From: DSVZ01 sp037439785
GTDB taxonomy: Bacteria > Verrucomicrobiota > Verrucomicrobiia > Limisphaerales > J093
NCBI GenBank assembly: GCA_037439785.1
Contig: JBBIVJ010000001.1
Coordinates: 168,132-232,131, forward strand
Length of the DNA stretch: 64,000 bases
Reading direction: 5' to 3'
Below are positions 33,765-41,688 of the stretch, in pieces. Within the stretch, counting starts at the first letter, position 1, and each line of letters starts with the position of its first letter. Under the pieces are notes generated by a model. The model was not told where the DNA came from and did no database searches. It saw nothing but the letters and a program-made list of their open reading frames with translations. The position numbers and the translations under genes are program-made.

Positions 33765-33780
33765 CCGCCGCGCGCGGCGG
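33765..33780. terminator. 16-nt perfect palindrome in the convergent gap
   Basis: CCGCCGCG followed by CGCGGCGG, 13 nt after the small lipoprotein stop and in the gap facing the flavodoxin gene. It could act as a bidirectional terminator, but no T-tract follows. Confidence 0.3.
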
Positions 33781-33871
33781 CCGGCCCTCCACCTTCCCCC
33801 CACCTGGGACGGCAAGCTCCGCGAGTGGAAACGCCCGCCCCTTGACCGCAAGACCGGCAGGCAGTCGCACC

Positions 33872-34435
33872 CTATTCCTGGCCGGGGAGGCCGCGCTCGG
33901 CCATCTTGCGGGAGGGATGTTCCGCCGTGCGGCCATGCACCAGCACCGCCACCCATTCGGCGAGACGCTGGCCGAGCAGTCGGCAGGCCGCCCGGGCATC
34001 CTCGGTGCGCGGCTGGCGAGCGGTGACCGCGCCGTAATGTAGCGTGTGGAGCTTCGTCGCGTAATCGGTCACCCCGAAGACCAGGAAGCCGAAGTTCATC
34101 AGGACGGTGAGCAGGGATTGGCAGGTCAGTTCCATGCCGCCGCCCCAGCCGCCGGCCGAACTGAAGGCGCAGGCGATCTTGCCATCCAGCTTCATCCAGT
34201 GTTCCCCCATGACTTCATCCCAGAAGCGCTTCATCTTCCAGGACAGCAACCCCATGTTGGTCGGGCTGCCCACGGCCAGCCCGTCGCACCAGTGCACGTC
34301 CTCGGGTCGGGCCTCGTCCAGCGAGCGGACCCGGACCTCGGTGTCGGCGATGCGCGCGGCCCCTTCGGCGACCAGGTGGGCCATCTGGGCGGTGTTGCCG
34401 GTGTGGGAATCGTAAAGCACGAGGATGCGATTCAT
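33872..34435 (-). CDS. flavodoxin-like / NAD(P)H-quinone oxidoreductase (WrbA-type)
   Basis: A 187-residue flavoprotein. ILVLYDSHTGNTAQMAHLVA at residues 4-23 is the FMN-phosphate loop of flavodoxins (T-G-N-T), followed by CDGLAVGSPTNMGLLSWKMK, the WrbA/flavodoxin substrate loop, and FSSAGGWGGGMELTC, the third flavin-contact block. It likely reduces quinones by two electrons or is a flavodoxin. It is monocistronic and divergent from the Gfo/Idh gene at 34676. The C-terminal 30 residues are basic and possibly non-conserved. Confidence 0.82.
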   Translation of the reverse strand: MNRILVLYDSHTGNTAQMAHLVAEGAARIADTEVRVRSLDEARPEDVHWCDGLAVGSPTNMGLLSWKMKRFWDEVMGEHWMKLDGKIACAFSSAGGWGGGMELTCQSLLTVLMNFGFLVFGVTDYATKLHTLHYGAVTARQPRTEDARAACRLLGQRLAEWVAVLVHGRTAEHPSRKMAERGLPGQE

Positions 34436-34443
34436 GGAACGGA

Positions 34444-34472
34444 AGGTTACGCGGCCCGGTCCGCGCCGCCAA
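34444..34472 (-). promoter_or_regulatory. predicted promoter for the flavodoxin-like gene (near-leaderless)
   Basis: Minus strand: TTGGCG (34467-34472), 17-nt spacer, TAACCT (34444-34449), then 8 nt to the ATG at 34435. The -10 matches the comEC one exactly. Confidence 0.5.
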
Positions 34473-34609
34473 GGGGGGACACCTCCGACGCAGCCCTGAC
34501 GGATGCTTCCCCCGCTGGGCCCCGTGCTCCGCCCAAGTCAGCCCACCCCGGGCAACCACCGCCCGCCGGCAGAACGCCCCGCGCGGAGCCGGTGGGAAAA
34601 GATTGCCCG

Positions 34610-34638
34610 TTGCGGGGCGGGGAGACCCGCGGTTGAAT
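34610..34638 (+). promoter_or_regulatory. predicted promoter for the first Gfo/Idh/MocA gene
   Basis: TTGCGG (34610-34615), 17-nt spacer, TTGAAT (34633-34638). The -10 covers the ATG at 34637, so if real the transcript would start about 34645 and translation must begin at the ATG at 34676. Confidence 0.4.
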
Positions 34639-34675
34639 GAGACCCGACCCGGTGCCGTCTGAACTGCGCCGTCCT

Positions 34676-35974
34676 ATGACCAAAAACCGCCCGATCTCCC
34701 GCCGCCGGTTTGTCTGCCGCACGCTTACCGCTACCAGTCTGCCCTTCCTGCTGCCCGCCCGGGTCTGGGCGGCCACGGGCGATGCCGCGCCCAACGCCCG
34801 GCTGACGCTGGGCTTCATCGGCGTGGGCAAGCAGGGCCGGCTCCTGCTCCACAGCTTCCTGCCCCACCCGGATGTGCAGGTGGTCGCGGTCAACGACGTG
34901 GACACCACCCGCCGCCTGCACCACAAGAAGCTGGTCGAGGAGTTTTACGCGACCAAGCAGGACAAGGACTTCAAGGGCTGCACCGAGTACAAGGACTTCC
35001 GCGAGCTGATCGCCCGCAAGGACCTTGACGCGGTGGTCATCGCCACGCCCGACCACTGGCACGCCTATCCCGTGGTCGCCGCCGCCCGGGCGGGCAAGGA
35101 CATTTACTGCGAGAAGCCGCTCTCGCTCACCATCCACGAGGCACGGGCGATGGTGAATGCCGTGCGCGAAAACCAGCGGGTCTTCCAGACCGGCTCGATG
35201 CAGCGGTCGGACAGCGCCTTCTGGAAGGGCTGTACGCTGGTCCGCAACGGCGCCATCGGCGAGGTCAAGGAGGTGTACGTCTCGGTCGGCGGCCCCAGCA
35301 AGTGGTGCGACCTGCCCGAGGAGCCGATGGAACCGGGCCTGGACTGGGACTTCTGGCTGGGCCCCGCACCGCTGCGCCCCTACAACTCGGTCCTGAGCCC
35401 GCGCGGCGTGCACGACCACTTCCCCAACTGGCGCAACTACCGCGAGTACTCCGGCGGCATGATGACCGACTGGGGCGCCCACCACTTCGACATCGCCCAG
35501 TGGGGGCTGGGCATGGACGAAAGCGGCCCGGTGGAGATCCTCCCCCCCAACGGCCGCGACGTGAAACGACTCACCTACCGCTACGCCAACGGCGTGGTCA
35601 TGTACCACGGTGGCCTGGAGGGCTATAACTTCGGCGTCGTTTTCGTCGGCACCAAGGGCAAGGTCTGCGTGGACCGCGGCCGCTTCCAGGCCGAGCCCGA
35701 GAGCCTCATGAACGAAAAGTTCGACGCCCTCCCCGTGCAACTTTACCGCAGCACCAACCACTACCGGGACTTCGTCACCTGCGTGCGCAGCCGCAAGAAA
35801 CCCATCTGCGACGTCGAGATCGGCGCCCGCTCCGTGACCGTCTGTCACCTGGGCAACCTGGCGTACTGGCACGACCGCAAACTGCGCTGGGACCCCGCGA
35901 AGGAGCAATTCCTGGACGACGCCGAGGCCAACACCTGGCTGGACCGCGAAAAACGCGGGCCGTGGAAGGTGTAG
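34676..35974 (+). CDS. Tat-exported Gfo/Idh/MocA-family oxidoreductase
   Basis: A 432-residue NAD(P)-binding protein. The N-terminus has a twin-arginine signal (SRRRFVC at about residues 7-13, then TLTATSLPFLLPARVWA), so it is exported folded to the periplasm. LGFIGVGKQGRLLLHSFL is the dinucleotide-binding loop, IYCEKPLSLT the EKP motif with the catalytic lysine, and TGSMQRSDSAFWKGC, MMTDWGAHHFDIAQWG complete the C-terminal domain. Many such proteins process sugars in PVC bacteria, but the substrate here is unknown. ATG at 34676 was preferred to the ATG at 34637 because of the Tat-signal position and the promoter overlap. Confidence 0.88.
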   Translation: MTKNRPISRRRFVCRTLTATSLPFLLPARVWAATGDAAPNARLTLGFIGVGKQGRLLLHSFLPHPDVQVVAVNDVDTTRRLHHKKLVEEFYATKQDKDFKGCTEYKDFRELIARKDLDAVVIATPDHWHAYPVVAAARAGKDIYCEKPLSLTIHEARAMVNAVRENQRVFQTGSMQRSDSAFWKGCTLVRNGAIGEVKEVYVSVGGPSKWCDLPEEPMEPGLDWDFWLGPAPLRPYNSVLSPRGVHDHFPNWRNYREYSGGMMTDWGAHHFDIAQWGLGMDESGPVEILPPNGRDVKRLTYRYANGVVMYHGGLEGYNFGVVFVGTKGKVCVDRGRFQAEPESLMNEKFDALPVQLYRSTNHYRDFVTCVRSRKKPICDVEIGARSVTVCHLGNLAYWHDRKLRWDPAKEQFLDDAEANTWLDREKRGPWKV

Positions 35975-36383
35975 TCTGCTGAGCGGACCCAGCCCGCTTC
36001 CACCTCCGTCGCCAGGGCACGCGCCGCGCCGCCGCGGGGAGCGATTATCCCCACGGCGCCTTCTAGCCGACTGTCGACAAGGCCTGGCACGCAGTGGCCG
36101 ACCGGACAAATCTGGCCGGCGGCACGGGCGAGTTTTCCTGCCGCTGATCAAACCCGGCACCTTCCAACTGGGAGGCTTACTCCTCAAAGCCCTCAAGGGT
36201 GGTGCCTCCCCCTTAAACTCCAGCCTGTTCACCGCGCCCCGCCGGTGCAACCCCTGGTCCCGGCCGCGGCGGTGGGACGGGCGTGGGAACGGCCGGGCCG
36301 GCGGGGCCAGGCTCCGCATCCCGGCGGGGCACCGCCACGGTCCCGGCGTGACAAGGGTCCGGCCTCGGGCTAAGTCAGGACGC
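35975..36383. other. 409-nt spacer between the two Gfo/Idh genes
   Basis: No gene or known repeat word recognised in the first 370 nt, only unique GC-rich sequence with one AT-richer stretch near 36185-36225. The last 36 nt hold the promoter of the next gene. Confidence 0.5.
36348..36376 (+). promoter_or_regulatory. predicted promoter for the second Gfo/Idh/MocA gene (near-leaderless)
   Basis: GTGACA (36348-36353), 17-nt spacer, TAAGTC (36371-36376), then 7 nt to the ATG at 36384. This also excludes the in-frame GTG at 36348 as the start. Confidence 0.5.
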
Positions 36384-37589
36384 ATGACAACTCCCTCGCT
36401 TCCCCCGCGCGCCGGCACCTCGCGACGCGCGTTCCTCCAAACCGCCGGGGCGGCCGCTGCCGGCGCCGCCTGGCTGCGCGGTCAGGAGCTTCCCATCGCC
36501 GGCTTTGAAAAGGCCCCCACCGACCCGGACGCTTCGCGCGGCTGGCAACCGGTTTCAGACCGCCGGCTGCGGGTGGGCATCGTCGGCTACGGCGTCTGCC
36601 ACTTCGGCGCAGTGTTTGGCTTCCAGGACCATCCGAATGTCGAGGTCGTGGCGGTGAGCGACCTCATTCCGGAACGTTGCACGGCACTGGCCCGGGCGTG
36701 TCGTTGTTCGCGCACCTACCCTTCACTGGAGGAGCTGGTGAAGGATGACCGCATCGAGGCGGTGTTTGTGGCCACGGACGCCCCCGGCCACGCACGCCAC
36801 AGCATCCTGGCGCTCGAGCACGGCAAGCACGTGGCCTGCGCGGTGCCGGCGGTATTCGGATCGCTGGAGGAGGCGGACCAGCTTCTGGCGGCGGTGAAAA
36901 AGACCGGCCGCACCTACATGATGTTCGAGACCTCCTGTTACCACGCGGACCTGCACGCCATGCGCACGCTCTACCGTGCCGGCCTGCTGGGCGAGATCGT
37001 GTATGCGGAGGGCGAGTACTACCACTACATGGAACAGCCCATCCCTTCCTTCCGGGACTGGCGGGTGGGCCTGCCGCCGCAGTGGTACCCCACCCACTCA
37101 AACGCCTACCATCTGGGCATCACCGGCGGCAGTTTCACCGAGGTTTCCTGCCTGGGTATGCCCAGCCGCATCCCCCATCTCCAGCCGGCCCACAACCGTT
37201 ACCAAAACCCCTTCGGCACCGAGATCGCCCTGTTCCGCGCCCGCGAGGGCGGCATCGCCCGCATGGCGGTGAGCTGGGATACGCCGGGCGACGAGGGCGA
37301 ACGCGGCCGGGTGCGGGGGCAGCGGGGGAGCTTCCACGGCCGTTTCGAAGGGCTGACGAAGGACCTGCCGGATGTGCGCCGGCCGCCGCTGCCGCCGGGG
37401 GTCGAGGCCGGCGGCCACGGCGGCTCGCACGGGTATTTGATGAACGAGTTCGTGACCGCCGTGCTGCAAAATCGCCGGCCGCTGGTGGACGTGGCGCTGG
37501 CCCTGAACATGACCGTGGCCGGCATTGTAGCCCACCAGTCCGCCCTCAAGGGCGGGGAGTGGCTGAAGATTCCGCAGTACTCGCTCTGA
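36384..37589 (+). CDS. Tat-exported Gfo/Idh/MocA-family protein with altered EKP motif
   Basis: A 401-residue protein with a Tat signal (TSRRAFLQTAGAAAAGAAWL). The nucleotide-binding loop is VGIVGYGVCHFGAVFG. Where most relatives have EKP, this one reads HVACAVPAVF (V154 in the lysine position), so the usual catalytic lysine is missing; the FETSCYHADLHAMRTLYRAG and YEGEYYHYMEQP-type blocks follow. It may be a variant class with a different chemistry or a binding protein. The convergent pfkB gene ends 37 nt downstream. The ATG at 36384 is supported by both the Tat signal and the promoter. Confidence 0.82.
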   Translation: MTTPSLPPRAGTSRRAFLQTAGAAAAGAAWLRGQELPIAGFEKAPTDPDASRGWQPVSDRRLRVGIVGYGVCHFGAVFGFQDHPNVEVVAVSDLIPERCTALARACRCSRTYPSLEELVKDDRIEAVFVATDAPGHARHSILALEHGKHVACAVPAVFGSLEEADQLLAAVKKTGRTYMMFETSCYHADLHAMRTLYRAGLLGEIVYAEGEYYHYMEQPIPSFRDWRVGLPPQWYPTHSNAYHLGITGGSFTEVSCLGMPSRIPHLQPAHNRYQNPFGTEIALFRAREGGIARMAVSWDTPGDEGERGRVRGQRGSFHGRFEGLTKDLPDVRRPPLPPGVEAGGHGGSHGYLMNEFVTAVLQNRRPLVDVALALNMTVAGIVAHQSALKGGEWLKIPQYSL

Positions 37590-37626
37590 ACGGCCCGCCC
37601 CGGCGCGCGGCCTCCGGCAGCCGGGG

Positions 37627-38676
37627 TTAATCCTCCGGCTCGAGCGAAGGGCGCAGCTTGTACTTCTTCTTGAGCTCGAGGCAGGCCTTGAGCGGCTTCA
37701 TGCCGGCGGTGCAGGTGGGGTCGGAGAGCGAGGCGGCGGCGGCGCACACGCCCGCCTCAAGGCATTGCGGCAGTTCCCAGCCCTCGTGCAGGCCGAGCAG
37801 TACGCCGGCGCAGAAGGCGTCGCCCGCACCGGCGGTGCCGGCGATGTACCTGGGCGGCAGGTTCAGAGATGACTGCCAGATGTCGTTGCCCTTGCGGGTG
37901 CGGGCAAAGGCGCCCTCGGGGAAATGGATGATCACCAGTTCGCGCACGCCCATCTGGAGCAGGGCGCCGGCGGCGTGCCGCAGGGAGACGGTGTTGAGGG
38001 AACCGTCCGGCTGGCGGATGCGGAAGCCGGTGGTCTTGCCGGCCTCGATTTCGTTGAGGATGCAGTAATCCACGTGCTTGAGGGCGGGGGTGACGATCTG
38101 GGTGAAGCGGTCGCTGTCCTCGCTGACCACGTCCACACTGGTGCGCAACCCGGCGGCCTGGGCGGCAGCCAGCAGGGCGGCGGCGCGGGTGCCATGGGTC
38201 TTGTCCGGTTTGTCCAGCTCGTCCAGCAGCAGCAGGTAACCCAGATGAAAGAGGCGGGCCTTGATGCGGGAAAAGTCCAGGTCGGCCCCCTTCCACAGGG
38301 CGTTGGCGCCGCGCATGTGGAAAAAGGTGCGCCGGCCGTCGGCGATTTCGGTCATGACATCCGTGTACGAGGTCGGCGCGTCGGCGGTGGTTTTGAGGTG
38401 CTTGGTGTCAATGTGCCGGCGTTTGCAGTCCTCCAAGATGCGCTCGCCCAGGGCGTCCCGGCCGACCAGCCCCGAGGCCAGCAGGGGGAAGGGCGCACCC
38501 AGCAGGGCGAGGTCCACCAGTACATTGTAGGGGGCGCCACCGGTGCCCTCGCGCTGGCTGCGGATGTTGGCGAGCTGCTCCCGCTGCGGGTACACGTCAA
38601 TGAGCTTGACCTGGTCAATGATCCAGTTGCCCCCGGCGAGGAGTCCTTTGCGTTTGGTGTCGGTTTTAGCGTTCAT
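37627..38676 (-). CDS. PfkB-family carbohydrate kinase
   Basis: A 349-residue sugar or nucleoside kinase. The N-terminal GGNWIIDQVKLIDVYP is the PfkB first strand; TGGAPYNVLVDLALLGAPFP is the first PfkB signature with the di-glycine hinge, and YIAGTAGAGDAFCAGVLLGL holds the catalytic GAGD anion-hole/aspartate block. The lid and the substrate pocket are typical of ribokinase-like enzymes; the substrate cannot be assigned. It is convergent to the second Gfo/Idh gene; a sugar-related partnership is possible but not shown. Confidence 0.88.
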   Translation of the reverse strand: MNAKTDTKRKGLLAGGNWIIDQVKLIDVYPQREQLANIRSQREGTGGAPYNVLVDLALLGAPFPLLASGLVGRDALGERILEDCKRRHIDTKHLKTTADAPTSYTDVMTEIADGRRTFFHMRGANALWKGADLDFSRIKARLFHLGYLLLLDELDKPDKTHGTRAAALLAAAQAAGLRTSVDVVSEDSDRFTQIVTPALKHVDYCILNEIEAGKTTGFRIRQPDGSLNTVSLRHAAGALLQMGVRELVIIHFPEGAFARTRKGNDIWQSSLNLPPRYIAGTAGAGDAFCAGVLLGLHEGWELPQCLEAGVCAAAASLSDPTCTAGMKPLKACLELKKKYKLRPSLEPED

Positions 38677-38904
38677 GCCTCAAAGGGAACAAGGTGCGTT
38701 GGGCGCCCCCAGTCTCCGGTTCGGAGCGAGTGTATCGCCCGGCTCCAACGTTGTCAGCCCGAAAAACGGTGCTCCGCCCGGCCGGACCCCTGCCCGAGGG
38801 AGCCACGCGGCTGACATGGGTTTTGTCGGCGGTGTTCGCCGGAAGGTCGGCCCCCCCCGAACGACCATCAGGCCTGGCACAAGCCCGCCGCGGGCCGTGC
38901 CCCC

Positions 38905-39753
38905 TTACTGCTGCGGCCGCAGCGGGCCGCCGGGCAGCGGGTCCAGTTCGCCCAATGCCTCGCGGGCGGGGCGGAACTCCGGCCGGAGACGGAGTACCTC
39001 GAGGTACTCGCGCCGGGCGTCCTCCAGCCGGCCGGCCTGGCGGTACATGTGGGCGAGGTTGAAGCGCGCCTCCCAGTAGTTGGAATTCAACTCGACGGCG
39101 CGGGCGAAGTGCCCCAGGGCCTCCTCGTCCCGACCGGCCAGGCGCAGGGCGTTGCCGAGGTTGTTGTGGGCGGTGGCGTAGTCGGGCAGGGCCTCGACCG
39201 CCGCCCGCAAGTGCCGCAGGGCGTCGTCGGTGCGTCCGGCCCGCAGCAGGAGGTTGCCCAGGTTGTTGTGGGCCTCGGCATAGTCGGGGAACAGCCGCAG
39301 GGCGGTCTCGTAGGCCGCCACCGCCTCGTTGGTCCGGCCCAGCCGGGACAGCACGATGCCGAGGTTGTAATACACGTCCTCGTCTTCGGGCATCCGCTCC
39401 TTCGCGGCCTGGTAGGCCGCCAGGGCTTCCGCCAGCTTCCCGCGGGCCAGCAGGTCGTTACCCCGGTTCAACCACTGGATGCCTTCCTCGCGCGGATCGG
39501 AGGACACCACGGCCGCCGGCGGGGCGGACGTGGTGGCGGGGGCCGCGGACTGGGGCGGCGTGGGGACGGCCGCCGGGGGCGGCACGCGCCAGAGCCGGTA
39601 TCCCGCGACCGCGAGAAGACCCACGCCCAGCGCGGCGCCGACCCAGGTCCACGCGCGCGCAGGGCGGTCGCCCGCGGGCGGCGGCCGCGGGGCGGGGGGC
39701 TTGGGAGCGGCCCCGGGCTGCCCGGTGGAGGGACGTCGGGAAGCGGGTTTCAC
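38905..39753 (-). CDS. membrane-anchored TPR protein
   Basis: A 282-residue protein with GTG start. A Pro/Ala-rich N-terminal cytoplasmic tail (about 1-35) precedes one helix (WVGAALGVGLLAVAGYRLW), a Pro/Ala linker and then about five TPR units (for example AEAHNNLGNLLLRAGRTDDA, ATAHNNLGNALRLAGRDEEA and YWEARFNLAHMYRQAG). This is a scaffold with no enzymatic motif; the periplasmic TPR stack suggests a protein-interaction or assembly role. A -10-like TAACTT lies 9 nt before the start, with a poor -35. It is 49 nt upstream of nuoG on the same strand. Confidence 0.82.
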   Translation of the reverse strand: MKPASRRPSTGQPGAAPKPPAPRPPPAGDRPARAWTWVGAALGVGLLAVAGYRLWRVPPPAAVPTPPQSAAPATTSAPPAAVVSSDPREEGIQWLNRGNDLLARGKLAEALAAYQAAKERMPEDEDVYYNLGIVLSRLGRTNEAVAAYETALRLFPDYAEAHNNLGNLLLRAGRTDDALRHLRAAVEALPDYATAHNNLGNALRLAGRDEEALGHFARAVELNSNYWEARFNLAHMYRQAGRLEDARREYLEVLRLRPEFRPAREALGELDPLPGGPLRPQQ

Positions 39754-39802
39754 GTGCGCGTCAAGTTAGTCGCCCGGGCACGCGCACGGAAGGGCGAACG
39801 AA

Positions 39803-41500
39803 TCAGCCGGAGCCGGCGGAGGGCGCCGCGGGACAACCGGTGTCACCCAGGGCCGCCCAGCTCAGGCCGTGGAAGGCAGGGATGTCGGCTGCCATCTGGT
39901 TGAAGAGGGCCTCGATTCCGGCGGGGGCGCGCTCGCCAGTGAGCCGTACCCACAACTCGCCGAGCCACTCGGCTTCCGGGCGGGCGTCACCCGGCGGCTC
40001 GACGGCCTTGAAGAAGCGTTGGACACGGCCGTGGGCGTTGGTGAAGGTGCCGCGCTTCTCGGCATGGGCACAGCCGGGCAGGACGAAGTGCGCCAGGTCG
40101 GCCGCGCCATTGGGCAGAATGTCGCTCACCACCAGCAGGTCCAGGCGGCGCAACGCCTCGGCATCCAGGCCGAGCTTGAGCGGGTCTTCGCCGAAGGTCA
40201 GCAGGGCGGTGAAGGCGCCGGCGCGGAGGCGCTCGGCCAGGAGAGGGAGGTTGGCGCCCGGGGGGTCGGCGGCCAGTCCCAGCAGGCGCGCGCCGGTGGT
40301 GTTGGGGGTTTTGTCCGGGTGTACGAGGAGGGAGTCGCCTTCGCCGGTGCGCGGGACGATGTCAGTCACCGCGCCCAGGTGCTGGGCGAGGCGGCGCAGG
40401 AGGTAGAGTTCCTCGTTGGCGAGGCGGGCCGAGGCGAGGAGGGCCACGTGGCCGGGACGGGTGGTGCGGAGGCGGGCGGCCAACTCAGCGAGGGCGCGCG
40501 ACCAGGGGCCGGGCGCACCGGCCACGCGCACCTGGCGGAGGCGGTCGGCGCGGCCGATCCATTTGTAGTTGAGGCGGCCGAAGTCGCAGAGCCAGGAGCG
40601 GTTGACGGCGTCGTTTTCGCGGGGGGTGTAGCGGTAAATGACGTTTTCGCGGGAGCCGATGAGCACGTTGCAGCCGGTGCCGCAACTGGTGCACAGGCTC
40701 CTGGTTTCCTTCAGAAACCAGACGCGCATCCGGAAGCGGAAATCCTTCGAGGTCAGCGCGCCCACCGGACAGAGGTCCACGGTGTTGAGGGTGTAGTTGT
40801 TGTCGAAAGCGCGGCCGGGATAGGCGGCCAGCACGTTGTAGCCGCCGCGGTTGAGGATGCCCAGGGCGTCGTCGCCCACGATGTCGCGGGTGAACCGGAG
40901 GCAGCGGGTACACAGGATGCACCGCTCGTCGTCGAGCATGATCCGCGGGCCGAGGTCCACCTGTTTGGGTTTGTGCACCTTGGTCTCGCCAAAGCGGCTG
41001 GCCGGCTGGCCGTACTCGACCGCGTACTCCTGGAGCTTGCACTCGCCGGCCTGGTCGCAGATGGGGCAGTCCAGCGGATGGTTGATGAGGAGAAACTCGA
41101 TCACCCCCGCGCGCATCGCCTTCACGCCGGGCGTGTCGGTGTAAATGGCCATGCCGGGCGCCAGCGGCGTGGCGCAGGCGATGGCCGGGCGGGGGGATTT
41201 GTTGATGAGGAACGAGCCGTCGGGGGTTTTGAGCGGCTGCCGATCCGGACCCAGCGCCGGGGTGCCGTACTCGACCAGGCACATGCGGCAGTTGCCGGCC
41301 ACGGGGAGGCGGGGGTGGTAGCAGTAATGCGGCACGGTCACACCCGCCGCCGCGCAGGCCTGGAGCATGGTCGTGGGCGCGGGCCGGCCCTGCCAGTCCG
41401 GCGTCAGCCGCGGCACGGTGACCGGGCGGCCGTTGACGGTGACGGTGAGGGTGTCGGCCACGGGGGAGGCCGTGGCAGGGGGGGAGGTCGCGGGGGTCAT
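39803..41500 (-). CDS. nuoG: NADH-quinone oxidoreductase subunit G
   Basis: A 565-residue complex I subunit carrying Fe-S clusters between NuoF and the membrane arm. The N-terminal 2Fe-2S cluster has the HYCYHPRLPVAGNCRMCLVE cysteine motif, then HPLDCPICDQAGECKLQ and DDERCILCTRCLRFTRDI (4Fe-4S binding), and CTSCGTGCNVLIG starts the MoCo-like domain (about 220-560). It is shorter than E. coli NuoG (908), typical of the compact form. nuoF lies 188 nt upstream on the same strand. Confidence 0.93.
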   Translation of the reverse strand: MTPATSPPATASPVADTLTVTVNGRPVTVPRLTPDWQGRPAPTTMLQACAAAGVTVPHYCYHPRLPVAGNCRMCLVEYGTPALGPDRQPLKTPDGSFLINKSPRPAIACATPLAPGMAIYTDTPGVKAMRAGVIEFLLINHPLDCPICDQAGECKLQEYAVEYGQPASRFGETKVHKPKQVDLGPRIMLDDERCILCTRCLRFTRDIVGDDALGILNRGGYNVLAAYPGRAFDNNYTLNTVDLCPVGALTSKDFRFRMRVWFLKETRSLCTSCGTGCNVLIGSRENVIYRYTPRENDAVNRSWLCDFGRLNYKWIGRADRLRQVRVAGAPGPWSRALAELAARLRTTRPGHVALLASARLANEELYLLRRLAQHLGAVTDIVPRTGEGDSLLVHPDKTPNTTGARLLGLAADPPGANLPLLAERLRAGAFTALLTFGEDPLKLGLDAEALRRLDLLVVSDILPNGAADLAHFVLPGCAHAEKRGTFTNAHGRVQRFFKAVEPPGDARPEAEWLGELWVRLTGERAPAGIEALFNQMAADIPAFHGLSWAALGDTGCPAAPSAGSG

Positions 41501-41688
41501 GTCAGGGACTTCGCCACCGGCGGAGGCAGGCGGCGGGCGCGGGGCGTCCGGGCGTGGGCACGCTCACTCCCTGCCGCTCGAACCCGGCACGGGAGACCTG
41601 CCCGCCGTTGCGCCGCGGCGGCTGGATGGGTCGCCATCCGGAAGATTTCGCGGAGAGCAAGGGGACCGCGTTCATGTGCTCCAACGAA
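41501..41688. other. 188-nt spacer between nuoF and nuoG
   Basis: No gene seen. A gap of this size inside a nuo operon is unusual; no terminator or promoter was recognised with confidence. Confidence 0.4.

Noticed and set aside
34637..34675. ATG at 34637 as the start of the Gfo/Idh gene
   Set aside because: It would place 13 extra residues before the Tat signal, and the predicted -10 box overlaps it.
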